From JAAYKS01 sp964479435 (GTDB lineage Bacteria > Bacillota > Clostridia > Saccharofermentanales > UBA5734), in the NCBI GenBank assembly GCA_964479435.1, contig CAYZME010000022.1, forward strand, positions 1 to 25,722: a stretch of DNA of 25,722 nt, in the 5' to 3' direction. Position numbers and translations under genes: made by a program. This document shows positions 1 through 8,143 of this stretch, in pieces (position 1 is the first letter of the stretch; each line of letters begins with the position of its first letter). The notes below the pieces were generated by a model. The model saw nothing but the letters and a program-made list of their open reading frames with translations, searched no databases and was not told the origin of the DNA.

Positions 1-1301
1 AATCCGTGCGAGGCGGAGCGGGCCAGTTGCACATCCCAACAGCGGCGGATCCGCTCCCGCACCTGCGACGATTCCGCCGCGCGGTCGGAAATGACACTGG
101 CGTGCAGCGCGGTGGCGTCTATCGCTGTCATTTCTACCCGCAAATCAAAACGTGACAACAACGGGCCGCTCATGCGCGCCATGTGCACGCGCACCTGCTC
201 ATCGGTGCACCGGCAACCGCCAGGCTCGAACAATTTGCCGCAGCGGCAAGGATTGGCCGCCCCCATCATCATAAAGTCGGCGGGAAAGTCCGTTCCCCGC
301 CCGCGCCGGAGGATGCGCATGCGATGCTCTTCCAGTGGCTGGCGCAGGCCATCCAGTACATCGCGCGAAAACCCCTGCATCTCATCGAGAAATAAGACCC
401 CGCAATGTGCCAGCGAGATCTCGCCCGGCCCGGGCGGCGTGCCGCCACCTAACACAGCGGCCCGCGTCGCCGTGTGATGCGGCGCGCGAAACGGACGCTG
501 CGTCAGCGGGCCTTTGCTGCCCATCAGCAGGCCGGCCGCGCTGTGGATCCGCATGACCGCGCGCGCCTCCTGAGCCGTCAAAGCCGGCAAGATCCCCGGG
601 ATGGCCGCCGCCAATGAGCTCTTGCCGCTACCGGGACTGCCGAGCAACAATAAATTGTGCCAGCCGCAAGCGGCGATCACCAGCGCCCGCTTGGCATAGG
701 TCTGACCCGCGATGGAGGAAAGATCCGGGCAGGAAACCGGCTCGTCGACCGGCGGCGCCGGATGGGCGACGGCGCGCGCGCCGCTTTGGTCATTGAGTGC
801 CGCGACCGCCTCTTGTAAATTGCGAACGGGGATCAATTGGATCCCGTCGACACAAGCGCACTCGCCCAGGTTGCGCGCGGGCAGCAACAGCCGCCCGACC
901 TCGTGTTGCTGACCTGCCAGCGCGCGGCTGATCGCGCCGGGCACCGGCCGGACATCGCCGGTCAGCGACAGCTCGCCAAAAGCACAGGTCCGGGTGTGAT
1001 CGCGATGGATCGCGCCGCCGGCCGCAAGCAGAGCCAGCGCCAGCGGCAGGTCAAAAGAGGATCCCCCTTTGCGCACCCAGGCCGGCGCCAAACTGGCGAT
1101 GATGCGGCTGCGCGGGAAATCATACCCCTGCGCCCGGACGGCCGCGCGGATGCGATTGCGGCTTTCCCGCACCACGGAATCCCCCATTCCCACGATCTCA
1201 AACGAAGGCAACCCGGGCAGCAAAGCCACTTCCGCCTCCATCATGACCCCGGCCACCCCATGCAAGCCGCATGTCAACATCTGTCCATATCTACCCGACA
1301 T
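1..1301 (-). CDS. comM: ComM/YifB-type Mg-chelatase-like AAA+ ATPase, truncated by the window edge
   Basis: The frame runs open from its start down to base 1, so the C-terminal part is outside the window. The protein opens with an S5/Lon-like fold: GLPSFEIVG and VRESRNRIRAA match the family's GLP-IVGL-D-VRE-RERVRAA pattern. A Mg-chelatase AAA+ core follows, with Walker A GSPGSGKSS, Walker B VLFLDE, and a Cys-rich stretch around NPCRCGKLFEPGGCRC that is usual in this family. Relatives act as hexameric helicases in branch migration during natural transformation, which fits the comEA gene elsewhere in the window. The start is uncertain. ATG at 1301 has AGGGGG seven bases upstream and gives an N-terminus about as long as the family norm. 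ATG at 1280 has no clear ribosome binding site. It is transcribed divergently from ychF. Confidence 0.93.
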   Translation of the reverse strand, partial: MSGRYGQMLTCGLHGVAGVMMEAEVALLPGLPSFEIVGMGDSVVRESRNRIRAAVRAQGYDFPRSRIIASLAPAWVRKGGSSFDLPLALALLAAGGAIHRDHTRTCAFGELSLTGDVRPVPGAISRALAGQQHEVGRLLLPARNLGECACVDGIQLIPVRNLQEAVAALNDQSGARAVAHPAPPVDEPVSCPDLSSIAGQTYAKRALVIAACGWHNLLLLGSPGSGKSSLAAAIPGILPALTAQEARAVMRIHSAAGLLMGSKGPLTQRPFRAPHHTATRAAVLGGGTPPGPGEISLAHCGVLFLDEMQGFSRDVLDGLRQPLEEHRMRILRRGRGTDFPADFMMMGAANPCRCGKLFEPGGCRCTDEQVRVHMARMSGPLLSRFDLRVEMTAIDATALHASVISDRAAESSQVRERIRRCWDVQLARSASHG

Positions 1302-1424
1302 TCTCCGACCCCCTGTGCCGCGGCATCACCCGCATCTTACCCGGGCCATCCCCCGCCGGGCGCGCGGATCGTTCGACAAACCGTCCCCCCGGTAGGCCCC
1401 CGGATCTGGCAGACGTCCGGACAA

Positions 1425-1453
1425 TTGCCGTGCACGGTGGGATCGTCTATAAT
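1425..1453 (+). promoter_or_regulatory. Sigma-A type promoter of ychF
   Basis: A -35 element TTGCCG (1425-1430) is followed by a 17-base spacer and a perfect -10 TATAAT (1448-1453). The ychF start codon lies 28 bases beyond the -10, with its ribosome binding site in between. No equally good promoter for the divergent comM gene was seen in the same gap. Confidence 0.85.
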
Positions 1454-1481
1454 ACGTCCGTTCTGCGAGGAGGATGCCATC

Positions 1482-2570
1482 ATGAAGCTGGGAATTGTCG
1501 GTTTGCCCAATGTCGGAAAAAGCACTTTGTTCAACGCCATCACGAAAGCCGGCGCCGACGTCGCCAACTACCCCTTTTGCACCATCGAGCCCAACATCGG
1601 CGTGGTGCCCGTTCCCGATCCGCGCCTGGAGGTACTCGCCCAAATGGTACATCCGGAAAAAATAACGCCCGCCGTGATCGAGTTTTTTGACATCGCCGGG
1701 CTGGTGCGCGGTGCCAGCAAAGGGGAAGGCCTGGGCAACAAATTTCTCGCCAACATCCGTGAAGTGGACGCGATCTGTCATGTAGTACGCTGCTTTGAGG
1801 GCCATGACGTCGTGCATGTCGAAAATGGCGTCGACCCGATCCGCGACATTGAAATCATCAACCTCGAACTGATCCTGGCCGATCTGGAATGGATGGAGCG
1901 CCGGATGGAGCGGATCCGCAAATTGACCAAAGGCGGCGAGCGATCCCACGACACCGAGTTGGGTCTTCTGGAGCGCATTCACCTCGCGCTGACCCAAGGC
2001 CGCCCCGCGCGGTCGGTCGAAGTGACAGCGGAGGAACAGCCGTTCCTGCACGATCTGTTTTTGCTCACGCGCAAGCCGGTGCTCTATATCGCCAACGTGG
2101 CGGAAAGCGAGGCGCATACGGGCTCGGCGCAGGCCGACCGGGTACGCGCGTACGCCGCGGCCGACGGCGCGGAGATGGTCATGGCCAGCGCGCGCATCGA
2201 AGAAGAGATTGCCCACCTGGATCCGGATAGCCGCGCGTTGTTTCTCCAGGATCTCGGCCTGCAAGAATCCGGTCTCGACCGCATCATCCGCGCCGGATAT
2301 CAATTACTCGGACTGATTTCTTATTTGACGATGGGGCCCAAAGAAGTCCGCGCCTGGACCATCCCCAAAGGAACGCGCGCGCCGCAAGCGGCCGGCAAGA
2401 TTCACACCGATTTCGAACGTGGCTTCATTCGCGCCGAAGTGGTCGCGTATGAGGATCTGGTCGCCAGTGGCAGCCAGATCGCCGCGCGCGAGCGGGGATG
2501 GGTTCGTTCGGAAGGCAAAGAATATGTGATGAAAGACGGCGATGTCGTGTTATTCCGCTTCAACGTCTGA
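1482..2570 (+). CDS. ychF: Ribosome-binding ATPase/GTPase YchF (EngD)
   Basis: This 362-residue protein of the Obg-related OLA1/YchF family has the family's usual length. The P-loop GLPNVGKST lies at residues 7-15, a G3-type DIAGLVRGASKGEGLGN follows near 65-85, and a C-terminal TGS domain ends in DGDVVLFRFNV. YchF proteins bind ribosomes and prefer ATP over GTP; they are linked to translation quality and oxidative stress. The ATG at 1482 is chosen because GAGGAGG (1467-1473) stands eight bases before it and a promoter lies just upstream. The same frame stays open for about 640 bases further upstream, but that part is antisense to comM and is not coding. This is the only plus-strand gene in the window. 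Confidence 0.97.
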   Translation: MKLGIVGLPNVGKSTLFNAITKAGADVANYPFCTIEPNIGVVPVPDPRLEVLAQMVHPEKITPAVIEFFDIAGLVRGASKGEGLGNKFLANIREVDAICHVVRCFEGHDVVHVENGVDPIRDIEIINLELILADLEWMERRMERIRKLTKGGERSHDTELGLLERIHLALTQGRPARSVEVTAEEQPFLHDLFLLTRKPVLYIANVAESEAHTGSAQADRVRAYAAADGAEMVMASARIEEEIAHLDPDSRALFLQDLGLQESGLDRIIRAGYQLLGLISYLTMGPKEVRAWTIPKGTRAPQAAGKIHTDFERGFIRAEVVAYEDLVASGSQIAARERGWVRSEGKEYVMKDGDVVLFRFNV

Positions 2571-2574
2571 AGCG
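2556..2574 (+). other. Stem-loop over the ychF stop codon
   Basis: CGCTTCA (2556-2562) can pair with TGAAGCG (2568-2574) around a five-base loop, and the ychF stop codon is inside the 3' arm. No T-run follows on either strand, so this is not a classical intrinsic terminator. It sits in the 21-base gap between the convergent ychF and coaE genes, where some transcript-end signal would be expected. Confidence 0.35.
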
Positions 2575-2591
2575 CGCGACAAACGCGGTTC

Positions 2592-3206
2592 TCACGGATT
2601 GTAACGGATCCCCCGCGCCGTCAGCTCACGCGCAAACAGCTCATATACTGACTGCGCCAACTCCTCGCGCGTGCCGTTGTTTAAAATCACACGATCGGCC
2701 AGTTCTTCATATTCCGCGCGCGTCATTTGCATCGCGATGCGGCGGCGGATATCCTCTTCGGGCATCCCGCGAGCCAGCAGCCGCGGGATGCGGACCGCAT
2801 CGTCGGCCCACACCAGCCAGACCTGGTCGCAAACATCGACAAAGCCTCGCTCAATCGGGATCGGTACGTCGAGCACCAACGCCTTGTCGCCTTTTTCGCG
2901 ATGTGCCTCGATCCGGTTCGCCATCTGCTCCAGGACATGGCGGTGGATGATGGCGCTCAGGCGGTCGAGCGCCGGTTTGTCGCGAAAGGCCATCGCCGCG
3001 ACCCATTGGCGGTCCATCGCGCCGTCGGCCGCGATCGCGCGCCGCCCAAAGGCTTCCTTGATCTCGGGGATCGCGATCCCGTCAGTGTCCGTGACCTCAC
3101 GGGAGATCGCATCCGCGTCCAGCACCGGCAATCCGGCCTGTGCGGCCAGGGCGGCAACTGTGCTTTTCCCGCAGCCGATTCCGCCGGTCACTCCGATAAT
3201 AAACAT
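2592..3206 (-). CDS. coaE: Dephospho-CoA kinase
   Basis: This 204-residue P-loop kinase phosphorylates the ribose 3'-hydroxyl of dephospho-CoA in the last step of coenzyme A synthesis, in the cytosol. The N-terminus reads MFIIGVTGGIGCGKSTVAAL with the P-loop GGIGCGKS. DADAISREV follows, then the family's lid and core segments, including VLDVPIP and RILARG-like LLARGMPEEDIRRRI. The ATG at 3206 is preferred over the adjacent TTG at 3209 because AAGGAGGG leaves a normal spacing only to the ATG. It lies 33 bases after polA and is probably in the same transcript. In Bacillus, mutM sits between polA and coaE; here it is absent. Confidence 0.96.
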   Translation of the reverse strand: MFIIGVTGGIGCGKSTVAALAAQAGLPVLDADAISREVTDTDGIAIPEIKEAFGRRAIAADGAMDRQWVAAMAFRDKPALDRLSAIIHRHVLEQMANRIEAHREKGDKALVLDVPIPIERGFVDVCDQVWLVWADDAVRIPRLLARGMPEEDIRRRIAMQMTRAEYEELADRVILNNGTREELAQSVYELFARELTARGIRYNP

Positions 3207-3239
3207 CAAACCCTCCTTGGCAGGCCTGCCGGAGATTGG

Positions 3240-5933
3240 TTACTTGGTATCAAACCAGCTGGCGCCCCGCCGCACTTCGGTCTCGAGCGGCACTCGCAGG
3301 GACGCGACCGAGCGCATGCCATCGCCGAGAATTTGGGCGGCCCGATCCGCTTCTTCAGGCGCGGTCTCGACGATCAGTTCGTCGTGCACCTGCAAGACCA
3401 GACGGGCGCTCAAGCCTTCGCGCCGCAGCTGGTCGGAGACACGCACCATCGCCATTTTCATGATATCGGCCGCTGTGCCTTGCACCGGCGTGTTCATGGC
3501 GACACGCTCGCCAAAGCTGCGCACGTTGCGATTGGGCGAACGCAGCTCGGGTACCGGCCGGCGTCGGCCAAACAAGGTCTGTGCGTACCCGGTCTCTTTG
3601 GCCGCTGTAATCAGGCCGCTCAGATAGGTGCGAATACCGGGGAACTCGGCATAATACTCATCGATGTAGGTCTGTGCCTGGGCCACGCCAATCCCCAGGC
3701 TGCGCGCCAGGCCAAACGCGGACACGCCATAGGCGATGGAAAAATTGACGGTTTTGGCGACCGCGCGCATCTCCGGATCGACCGCGTCTTCGTCGACGGA
3801 GAAGATTTTACACGCCGTGGCGGTATGGATGTCCTTACCTGATAAAAAAGCTTCGATCATCGCCTGATCGTCCGCCAGATGGGCCAGCAGGCGCAGTTCG
3901 ATTTGCGAGTAGTCCGCGTCCAGCAGGACCTTCCCCACGGGCGCGGCAAACGCGCGGCGGATCTCGCGCCCGGTTTCCGTGCGCACCGGGATGTTCTGCA
4001 AATTGGGTTCCGAACTCGACAAGCGACCGGTCGCTGTCACGGCCTGGTTGAAACTGGTATGCACTCTGCCGTCGGCCGGGTCGATGACTTTGGCCAGCCC
4101 CTCCACAAACGTCGACCGCAATTTGGAAAGCGTGCGGTACTCCAGGATCTTGTCAATTACAGGGTGTTGCGGGGAGAGCCGCTCCATCTCCTCGGCGTCG
4201 GTCGAATAGTTGCCGCTGGCGTTGCGCTTGCCCCCGGGCAATCCCAACCGCTCAAACAAAACCTCAGACAATTGCTTGGGCGAGTTGATGTTGAACGGCT
4301 CACCGCACATGGCATGCACTTCTTCCTCGAGCCGCGCGATCTGCCGGGCGAAATCGGCGGAAAGATGGGCGAGGGTTTCGCGATCGATGTGAAAACCGAC
4401 GGACTCCATGTCGGCCAGGACCGGGATCAAAGGCATCTCGACCTCACACGCCAGCCGTTCCATCGCGGCCTCGGCCAGTGCCTGGCGCTGCGCCTCGGCG
4501 GTCTGCAAATAAGCAACGGCCCGGGCGATCAGGGCCTCCTTGTCGCCGCAGGCGTCCCCATCCTGTCCTTCCTCCCCAGCCGCGAACAACCCGGTCTGCC
4601 CGCCGGCTCCTGTCGATGCCGGCGGCAGCTCCGCAAAGGGCAACGGCTTGCCCGTACTGGCTTCATAAATCCGGGCAAAATCCGGCCTGCTGTCCAGCTG
4701 GGACAGCAGATAAGCGGCAATCAGCACATCGTGCAGGGTCAGTTCGTGCCAGCGCGCGGGGTATTCCTTGATGCTTTGCTTGAGGTCAAAGCCCGCGATC
4801 GGGATGGCGCGCTCGGCGCAACCATCGAGAATTCCGGCCAATGCCTCTTGCTTGACGCGTAGGACACGTGGGGGGTTGCGGTCGGCCGACCGCAATCCGA
4901 GGATCGCGTACGGGGCGGACAACTGCAGCGAGACCAGCGGGATGGATCCTTGCGCCAGCAACGTCGCCACCTCATCCGCCGTCGCGTCTTGCAGCGTGTC
5001 GGGAAGTTTCCAGTCGTCCGCGGCCGGCGCGGACAGCACCGGCGCGTCCCCCTCCCCGATCCCCAGACGCGCGGCTATGCTGCGCAAACCCAGGCCAAAA
5101 AGCAACGGGGCCAGACGCTCTGTATCCGGTTCTTCGCGTCTCAGATCATCCAGCGATAGGGCGAGGGGCGCGTTGCGATCGATGATCGCCAATTCGCGCG
5201 AGAGATACGCCATTTCGCGTGACGCTTCGAGCTTGGACGCCAGAGTCGGCCGGATCTCGGCCAACGATTCGTATACCGCGTCGAGTGAACCGTATTGGGC
5301 AATCAACTGCAGGGCGCCTTTTTCACCAATGCCGCGCACACCGGGGATGTTGTCTGAGGCGTCACCCATGATCGCTTTGACATCGATCAATTGTGCGGGC
5401 TCCACGCCATATCGCTCCACGACGGTCGCCCGATCGAATACTTCCGTGGTCGTCTGCCCGCTTTTGGTGACCGGTAACAACAACCGGATCCGGTCATCGA
5501 CCAGCTGTAGCCCGTCGCGGTCGCCGCTGAGAATCACGACCGCCGCCCCTTCTTTCTCCATACGCGTCGCCAGCGTGCCGATCAGGTCGTCCGCTTCATA
5601 TCCGGGCAATTCCGCGGTCCGCACGCCCATCGCGCGCAGAATTTCTTTGAGCAGCGGCATCTGTACAGCCAGCTCGTCCGGCATCGGCTTGCGCGACGCC
5701 TTGTAGCCGTCATACGCGCGATGGCGGAATGTCGGCTCTTTGCGGTCAAAAAGCGCGCACACGTGCGACGGCGATACTTCTTCGAAGATCTTAAAAATAA
5801 TATTCAGAAAACCGAATACGGCGCCTGTCGGCGTGCCATCCGGCGCCGTCAGCGCCCGGCGGCCTGACAAAGCAAAGTAGGCCCGGTTAGCGATGCTGTT
5901 TCCATCCAACAATAAAATATTTTGTTTACTCAA
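3240..5933 (-). CDS. polA: DNA polymerase I with 5' nuclease and an inactive proofreading domain
   Basis: About 897 residues. The N-terminal 5'-3' exonuclease (about 1-290) has LLLDGNS, FDRKEPTFRH, GYEADD and SGDRD. The C-terminal polymerase (about 480-897) has motif A DADYSQIELRLLAHLADD, motif B with AKTVNFSIAYG, and motif C LQVHDELIVE; the Phe in NFS is the usual dNTP-selecting residue. In the middle domain the first exonuclease acidic motif (DTET in E. coli) reads SLQL, and the KYD aspartate position reads KQS. Proofreading should therefore be lost, as in Bacillus stearothermophilus Pol I. Start: TTG at 5933 overlaps the anti-sigma stop and has AGGT upstream. GTG at 5948 is possible but has no ribosome binding site. 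Confidence 0.95.
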   Translation of the reverse strand: MSKQNILLLDGNSIANRAYFALSGRRALTAPDGTPTGAVFGFLNIIFKIFEEVSPSHVCALFDRKEPTFRHRAYDGYKASRKPMPDELAVQMPLLKEILRAMGVRTAELPGYEADDLIGTLATRMEKEGAAVVILSGDRDGLQLVDDRIRLLLPVTKSGQTTTEVFDRATVVERYGVEPAQLIDVKAIMGDASDNIPGVRGIGEKGALQLIAQYGSLDAVYESLAEIRPTLASKLEASREMAYLSRELAIIDRNAPLALSLDDLRREEPDTERLAPLLFGLGLRSIAARLGIGEGDAPVLSAPAADDWKLPDTLQDATADEVATLLAQGSIPLVSLQLSAPYAILGLRSADRNPPRVLRVKQEALAGILDGCAERAIPIAGFDLKQSIKEYPARWHELTLHDVLIAAYLLSQLDSRPDFARIYEASTGKPLPFAELPPASTGAGGQTGLFAAGEEGQDGDACGDKEALIARAVAYLQTAEAQRQALAEAAMERLACEVEMPLIPVLADMESVGFHIDRETLAHLSADFARQIARLEEEVHAMCGEPFNINSPKQLSEVLFERLGLPGGKRNASGNYSTDAEEMERLSPQHPVIDKILEYRTLSKLRSTFVEGLAKVIDPADGRVHTSFNQAVTATGRLSSSEPNLQNIPVRTETGREIRRAFAAPVGKVLLDADYSQIELRLLAHLADDQAMIEAFLSGKDIHTATACKIFSVDEDAVDPEMRAVAKTVNFSIAYGVSAFGLARSLGIGVAQAQTYIDEYYAEFPGIRTYLSGLITAAKETGYAQTLFGRRRPVPELRSPNRNVRSFGERVAMNTPVQGTAADIMKMAMVRVSDQLRREGLSARLVLQVHDELIVETAPEEADRAAQILGDGMRSVASLRVPLETEVRRGASWFDTK

Positions 5934-6829
5934 TGATCTACCTGCCACACCAGAATCAGCCAGGGCCCCGATGCTTCTTTGTCCTGCGCGTCCGCAACGC
6001 GCTTTGCCAGGGACGCGAGTGCGTCCCCGTATCGCCGGCCGTCTGCGTTGTCTGTAAAAATGGCCGGGGCCTCGCCGAATATTATCTCAATATCGCCCGA
6101 TTTTGTACAATCAGCAGCCCCGTGCGCGACCCAATCGCCAAGAAGTGCCTGGGCGCGGTCCGCGTCCTGCGCGTCGCGTAAACGGATCGCGAGGGTACAG
6201 ATACCCTCGCGCGCGTCAAAAAAAGGCTCAGCGGAGATCCCCGCGCATTGGAGAAGCGTGCGGACTTCGCGCTCTTCCGGCGTGGTTAGCCGACCCGATG
6301 TGTCCGTGACCGCTTTCTGGCCCGTCTCGTTTTGCCACGCCGGCGCAGTGGGTGGTACCCCCGCTGTGTTTTCGAGGGGCAACAGCGCGGATTTCGCGGC
6401 CCATCGGAAGGGGGGAATGCCCAACAAAAGCGGGATAGCCAGCGCCAATGCCAGCACGGCCGCGGCCAACGCCGGCGTTGGCAGCCGCCGCAGGCGTTTT
6501 TTGCGCGGGGGTGGTGTGGGTAACGCAAGGGAACGCGCACGCGCCAGGGCACGCGCCATAGCGGCCGGGACGTCCCGGGTGTCAGGCGGCATGGCCTCGA
6601 GCTGTTGCCGCAGTCGGGCGGCCGCGGCCATCCCCCGCCGCATGTCCGCCAGCTCGCGCGCGCACGCGTGGCAGGCGGCCAGATGCCGTTCGACCCGGTG
6701 CCGGCGGCGAATGGGCAACGTCCCCTCAAGCCATGCGCCCAAAAGCGGGGTATTAAAAGCACAAATCAAGGAGCGCCTGTTTTGGGGGTCTTTTTTTCTT
6801 GTCACTTCCTGCCCTCTTCCCACGGCCAT
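5930..6829 (-). CDS. Anti-sigma factor with zinc-finger (ZAS) N-terminus and one membrane segment
   Basis: About 299 residues. The N-terminal region carries HLAACHAC, the HxxxCxxC zinc-binding anti-sigma signature, which normally clamps the partner sigma factor. A basic stretch (RKKRLRRL) leads into one hydrophobic segment, roughly LAAAVLALALAIPLLLGI, so the rest should face outward. The outer domain, about 150 residues, resembles nothing I recognise. It follows the ECF sigma gene by under 50 bases and is almost certainly its regulator. The start is unclear. ATG at 6829 has a weak purine stretch upstream. GTG at 6805 has AGAGGG six bases upstream and would shorten the protein by eight residues. 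Its TGA stop overlaps the TTG start of polA. Confidence 0.88.
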   Translation of the reverse strand: MAVGRGQEVTRKKDPQNRRSLICAFNTPLLGAWLEGTLPIRRRHRVERHLAACHACARELADMRRGMAAAARLRQQLEAMPPDTRDVPAAMARALARARSLALPTPPPRKKRLRRLPTPALAAAVLALALAIPLLLGIPPFRWAAKSALLPLENTAGVPPTAPAWQNETGQKAVTDTSGRLTTPEEREVRTLLQCAGISAEPFFDAREGICTLAIRLRDAQDADRAQALLGDWVAHGAADCTKSGDIEIIFGEAPAIFTDNADGRRYGDALASLAKRVADAQDKEASGPWLILVWQVDH

Positions 6830-6875
6830 CGCTTCTTTCTGGCGCCGTGATCTCAATCCTATAGACGAATGGGAT

Positions 6876-7454
6876 CTAGAAAAGTTCCTTGTCGATCAGG
6901 GCGCGCCCCAGCTGCGCGCGGGCGCGAAAAAGGCGGGATTTGACCGTGCCTTCGCTGATTTGTTCGATGGCCGCGATTTGCGCATAACCCAGCCCTTCGA
7001 TGTCACGCAGCCACAGGACGCGGGCATGCTTGGGTGTCAGGCGCAGGATGTGCGCGCGGATTTCGGCCGCGGAAGCGTCGATCAGCAGCCGCTCGTCCGG
7101 CAAAGGGTCCTCGCTGGCGAGGGCATGCGCGATGCCCGGCTGGCCGTCGGGCGGCTCGCTGTCGAGCGACCACGTCATGTGAGCCCGGTGGCGGCGGAGA
7201 TGGTCATAGCACGTGTTCATCGCGATGCGGTACAACCAAGTGGAAAAAGACGCGCGACCGCCAAAAGAAGACAGCGAGCGAAAGATTTTGATCCATGTGT
7301 CTTGTACACAGTCTTCCGCATCGTGCGGGTTGCCGAGCACGCCGAAACAGATCCGGTATGTGCGGGGGTAATGCCGTTCCGCTAGGGTCTCAAAAGCCGA
7401 CGCGTCGCCGCTTAACGCCAACTCGACGAGGTGTACATCGTCATCGGAACGCAA
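6876..7454 (-). CDS. ECF-family RNA polymerase sigma factor
   Basis: This 192-residue sigma-70 relative has only regions 2 and 4. Region 2 includes AEDCVQDTWIKIFRSL and the -10-recognising FSTWLYRIAMNTCYDHLRR. Region 4 reads LTPKHARVLWLRDIEGLGYAQIAAI followed by SEGTVKSRLFRARAQL, the helix-turn-helix for the -35 element. TTG at 7454 is the start, supported by AGGAGG seven bases upstream. It begins 42 bases after the S-subunit gene, and its anti-sigma factor follows directly. Such sigma factors direct RNA polymerase to a small stress regulon when released. I saw no convincing ECF-type (AAC/CGT) promoter in the 42-base gap. Confidence 0.95.
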   Translation of the reverse strand: MRSDDDVHLVELALSGDASAFETLAERHYPRTYRICFGVLGNPHDAEDCVQDTWIKIFRSLSSFGGRASFSTWLYRIAMNTCYDHLRRHRAHMTWSLDSEPPDGQPGIAHALASEDPLPDERLLIDASAAEIRAHILRLTPKHARVLWLRDIEGLGYAQIAAIEQISEGTVKSRLFRARAQLGRALIDKELF

Positions 7455-7496
7455 TTGCTTGCCTCCTGACCCGGGCCGGATGCCGCAAGCCGGTGC

Positions 7497-8081
7497 TCAA
7501 AGCCCGGTTTGCGCGTCGGACTGCAGATGTTTTTTGAAGCGGTTGACAGCCGGGACACAGGCGATGCCCACCACGACACCGGCGATGCCTTGAAACGCGT
7601 TGTACAGAACACTGCCGATTGCGGCTCCGGGATCGTAGACAAAAACTTCATAGACAAAATAGCCGGCAACCATCAGGATTTCACATACCAGAAAGATCCA
7701 CAGATAAGGCAGGACTCCCTTGCCATCGCGCTTGCGCAGCATCTGCCCGGCAAACCAGCCCATCAGCCCTTTGATGAGCAGCGTGGCGGGTATATACACC
7801 GGAAAACCGGCGATCCAGTCCGCCAAGACGCTGCCGAGCGCGGCCGGAACGGCGGAAAAGGGCCCGAGCACCATCGCCGCGATGAAAATTACGCCGTCTC
7901 CCAGATTGATATAGCCGGCGGGGACGGGAAACGGGACGCGCACCAGGGTGGCCAGCAAAACCAGGGCGGAAAAAACGCCTCCATACGCGATGGAGCGGAT
8001 CGACCAGGTTGGATGCCCCAAACCACCCCCGCGATGGCGGTCGATCGGATCGCGCGACTTTGTTTGCTGTTTCTCGCTCAT
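7497..8081 (-). CDS. ECF-transporter S component (substrate-binding membrane protein)
   Basis: This 194-residue, very hydrophobic protein has about six predicted membrane segments. The stretch GYINLGDGVIFIAAMVLGP, then LADWIAGFPVYIPATLLIKGLMG, is typical of the vitamin-uptake S-subunit group that includes DUF1393-like proteins. S components bind one vitamin or cofactor precursor and share an energising module (EcfA, EcfA', EcfT) encoded elsewhere. The substrate cannot be read from the sequence, and no riboswitch was seen upstream. ATG at 8081 is chosen over GTG at 8093 because AGGTGG precedes it by about seven bases. A TATAAT (8143-8148) overlapping the activase stop may act as its -10 but lacks a good -35. 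Confidence 0.85.
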   Translation of the reverse strand: MSEKQQTKSRDPIDRHRGGGLGHPTWSIRSIAYGGVFSALVLLATLVRVPFPVPAGYINLGDGVIFIAAMVLGPFSAVPAALGSVLADWIAGFPVYIPATLLIKGLMGWFAGQMLRKRDGKGVLPYLWIFLVCEILMVAGYFVYEVFVYDPGAAIGSVLYNAFQGIAGVVVGIACVPAVNRFKKHLQSDAQTGL

Positions 8082-8143
8082 GCTGTTTTCCACCTTTCTC
8101 AGGATGACTTACGGTGCTTTGGCGGCGCAAAAACGCATTGCCA

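Noticed and set aside
837..1481. Upstream open frame continuous with ychF
   Set aside because: It is antisense to comM and has no family match. ychF has its own promoter and ribosome binding site at 1482.
1326..2303. A 325-codon open frame on the minus strand inside ychF
   Set aside because: It is antisense to a clear gene, its sequence has no recognisable motifs, and GC-rich DNA gives long antisense frames.
2727..3842. A 371-codon plus-strand frame across coaE and polA
   Set aside because: It spans two well-supported minus-strand genes and shows no motif or ribosome binding site.
5979..7385. A 468-codon plus-strand frame across the sigma and anti-sigma genes
   Set aside because: It is a Ser/Arg/Ala-rich shadow of two recognised genes.
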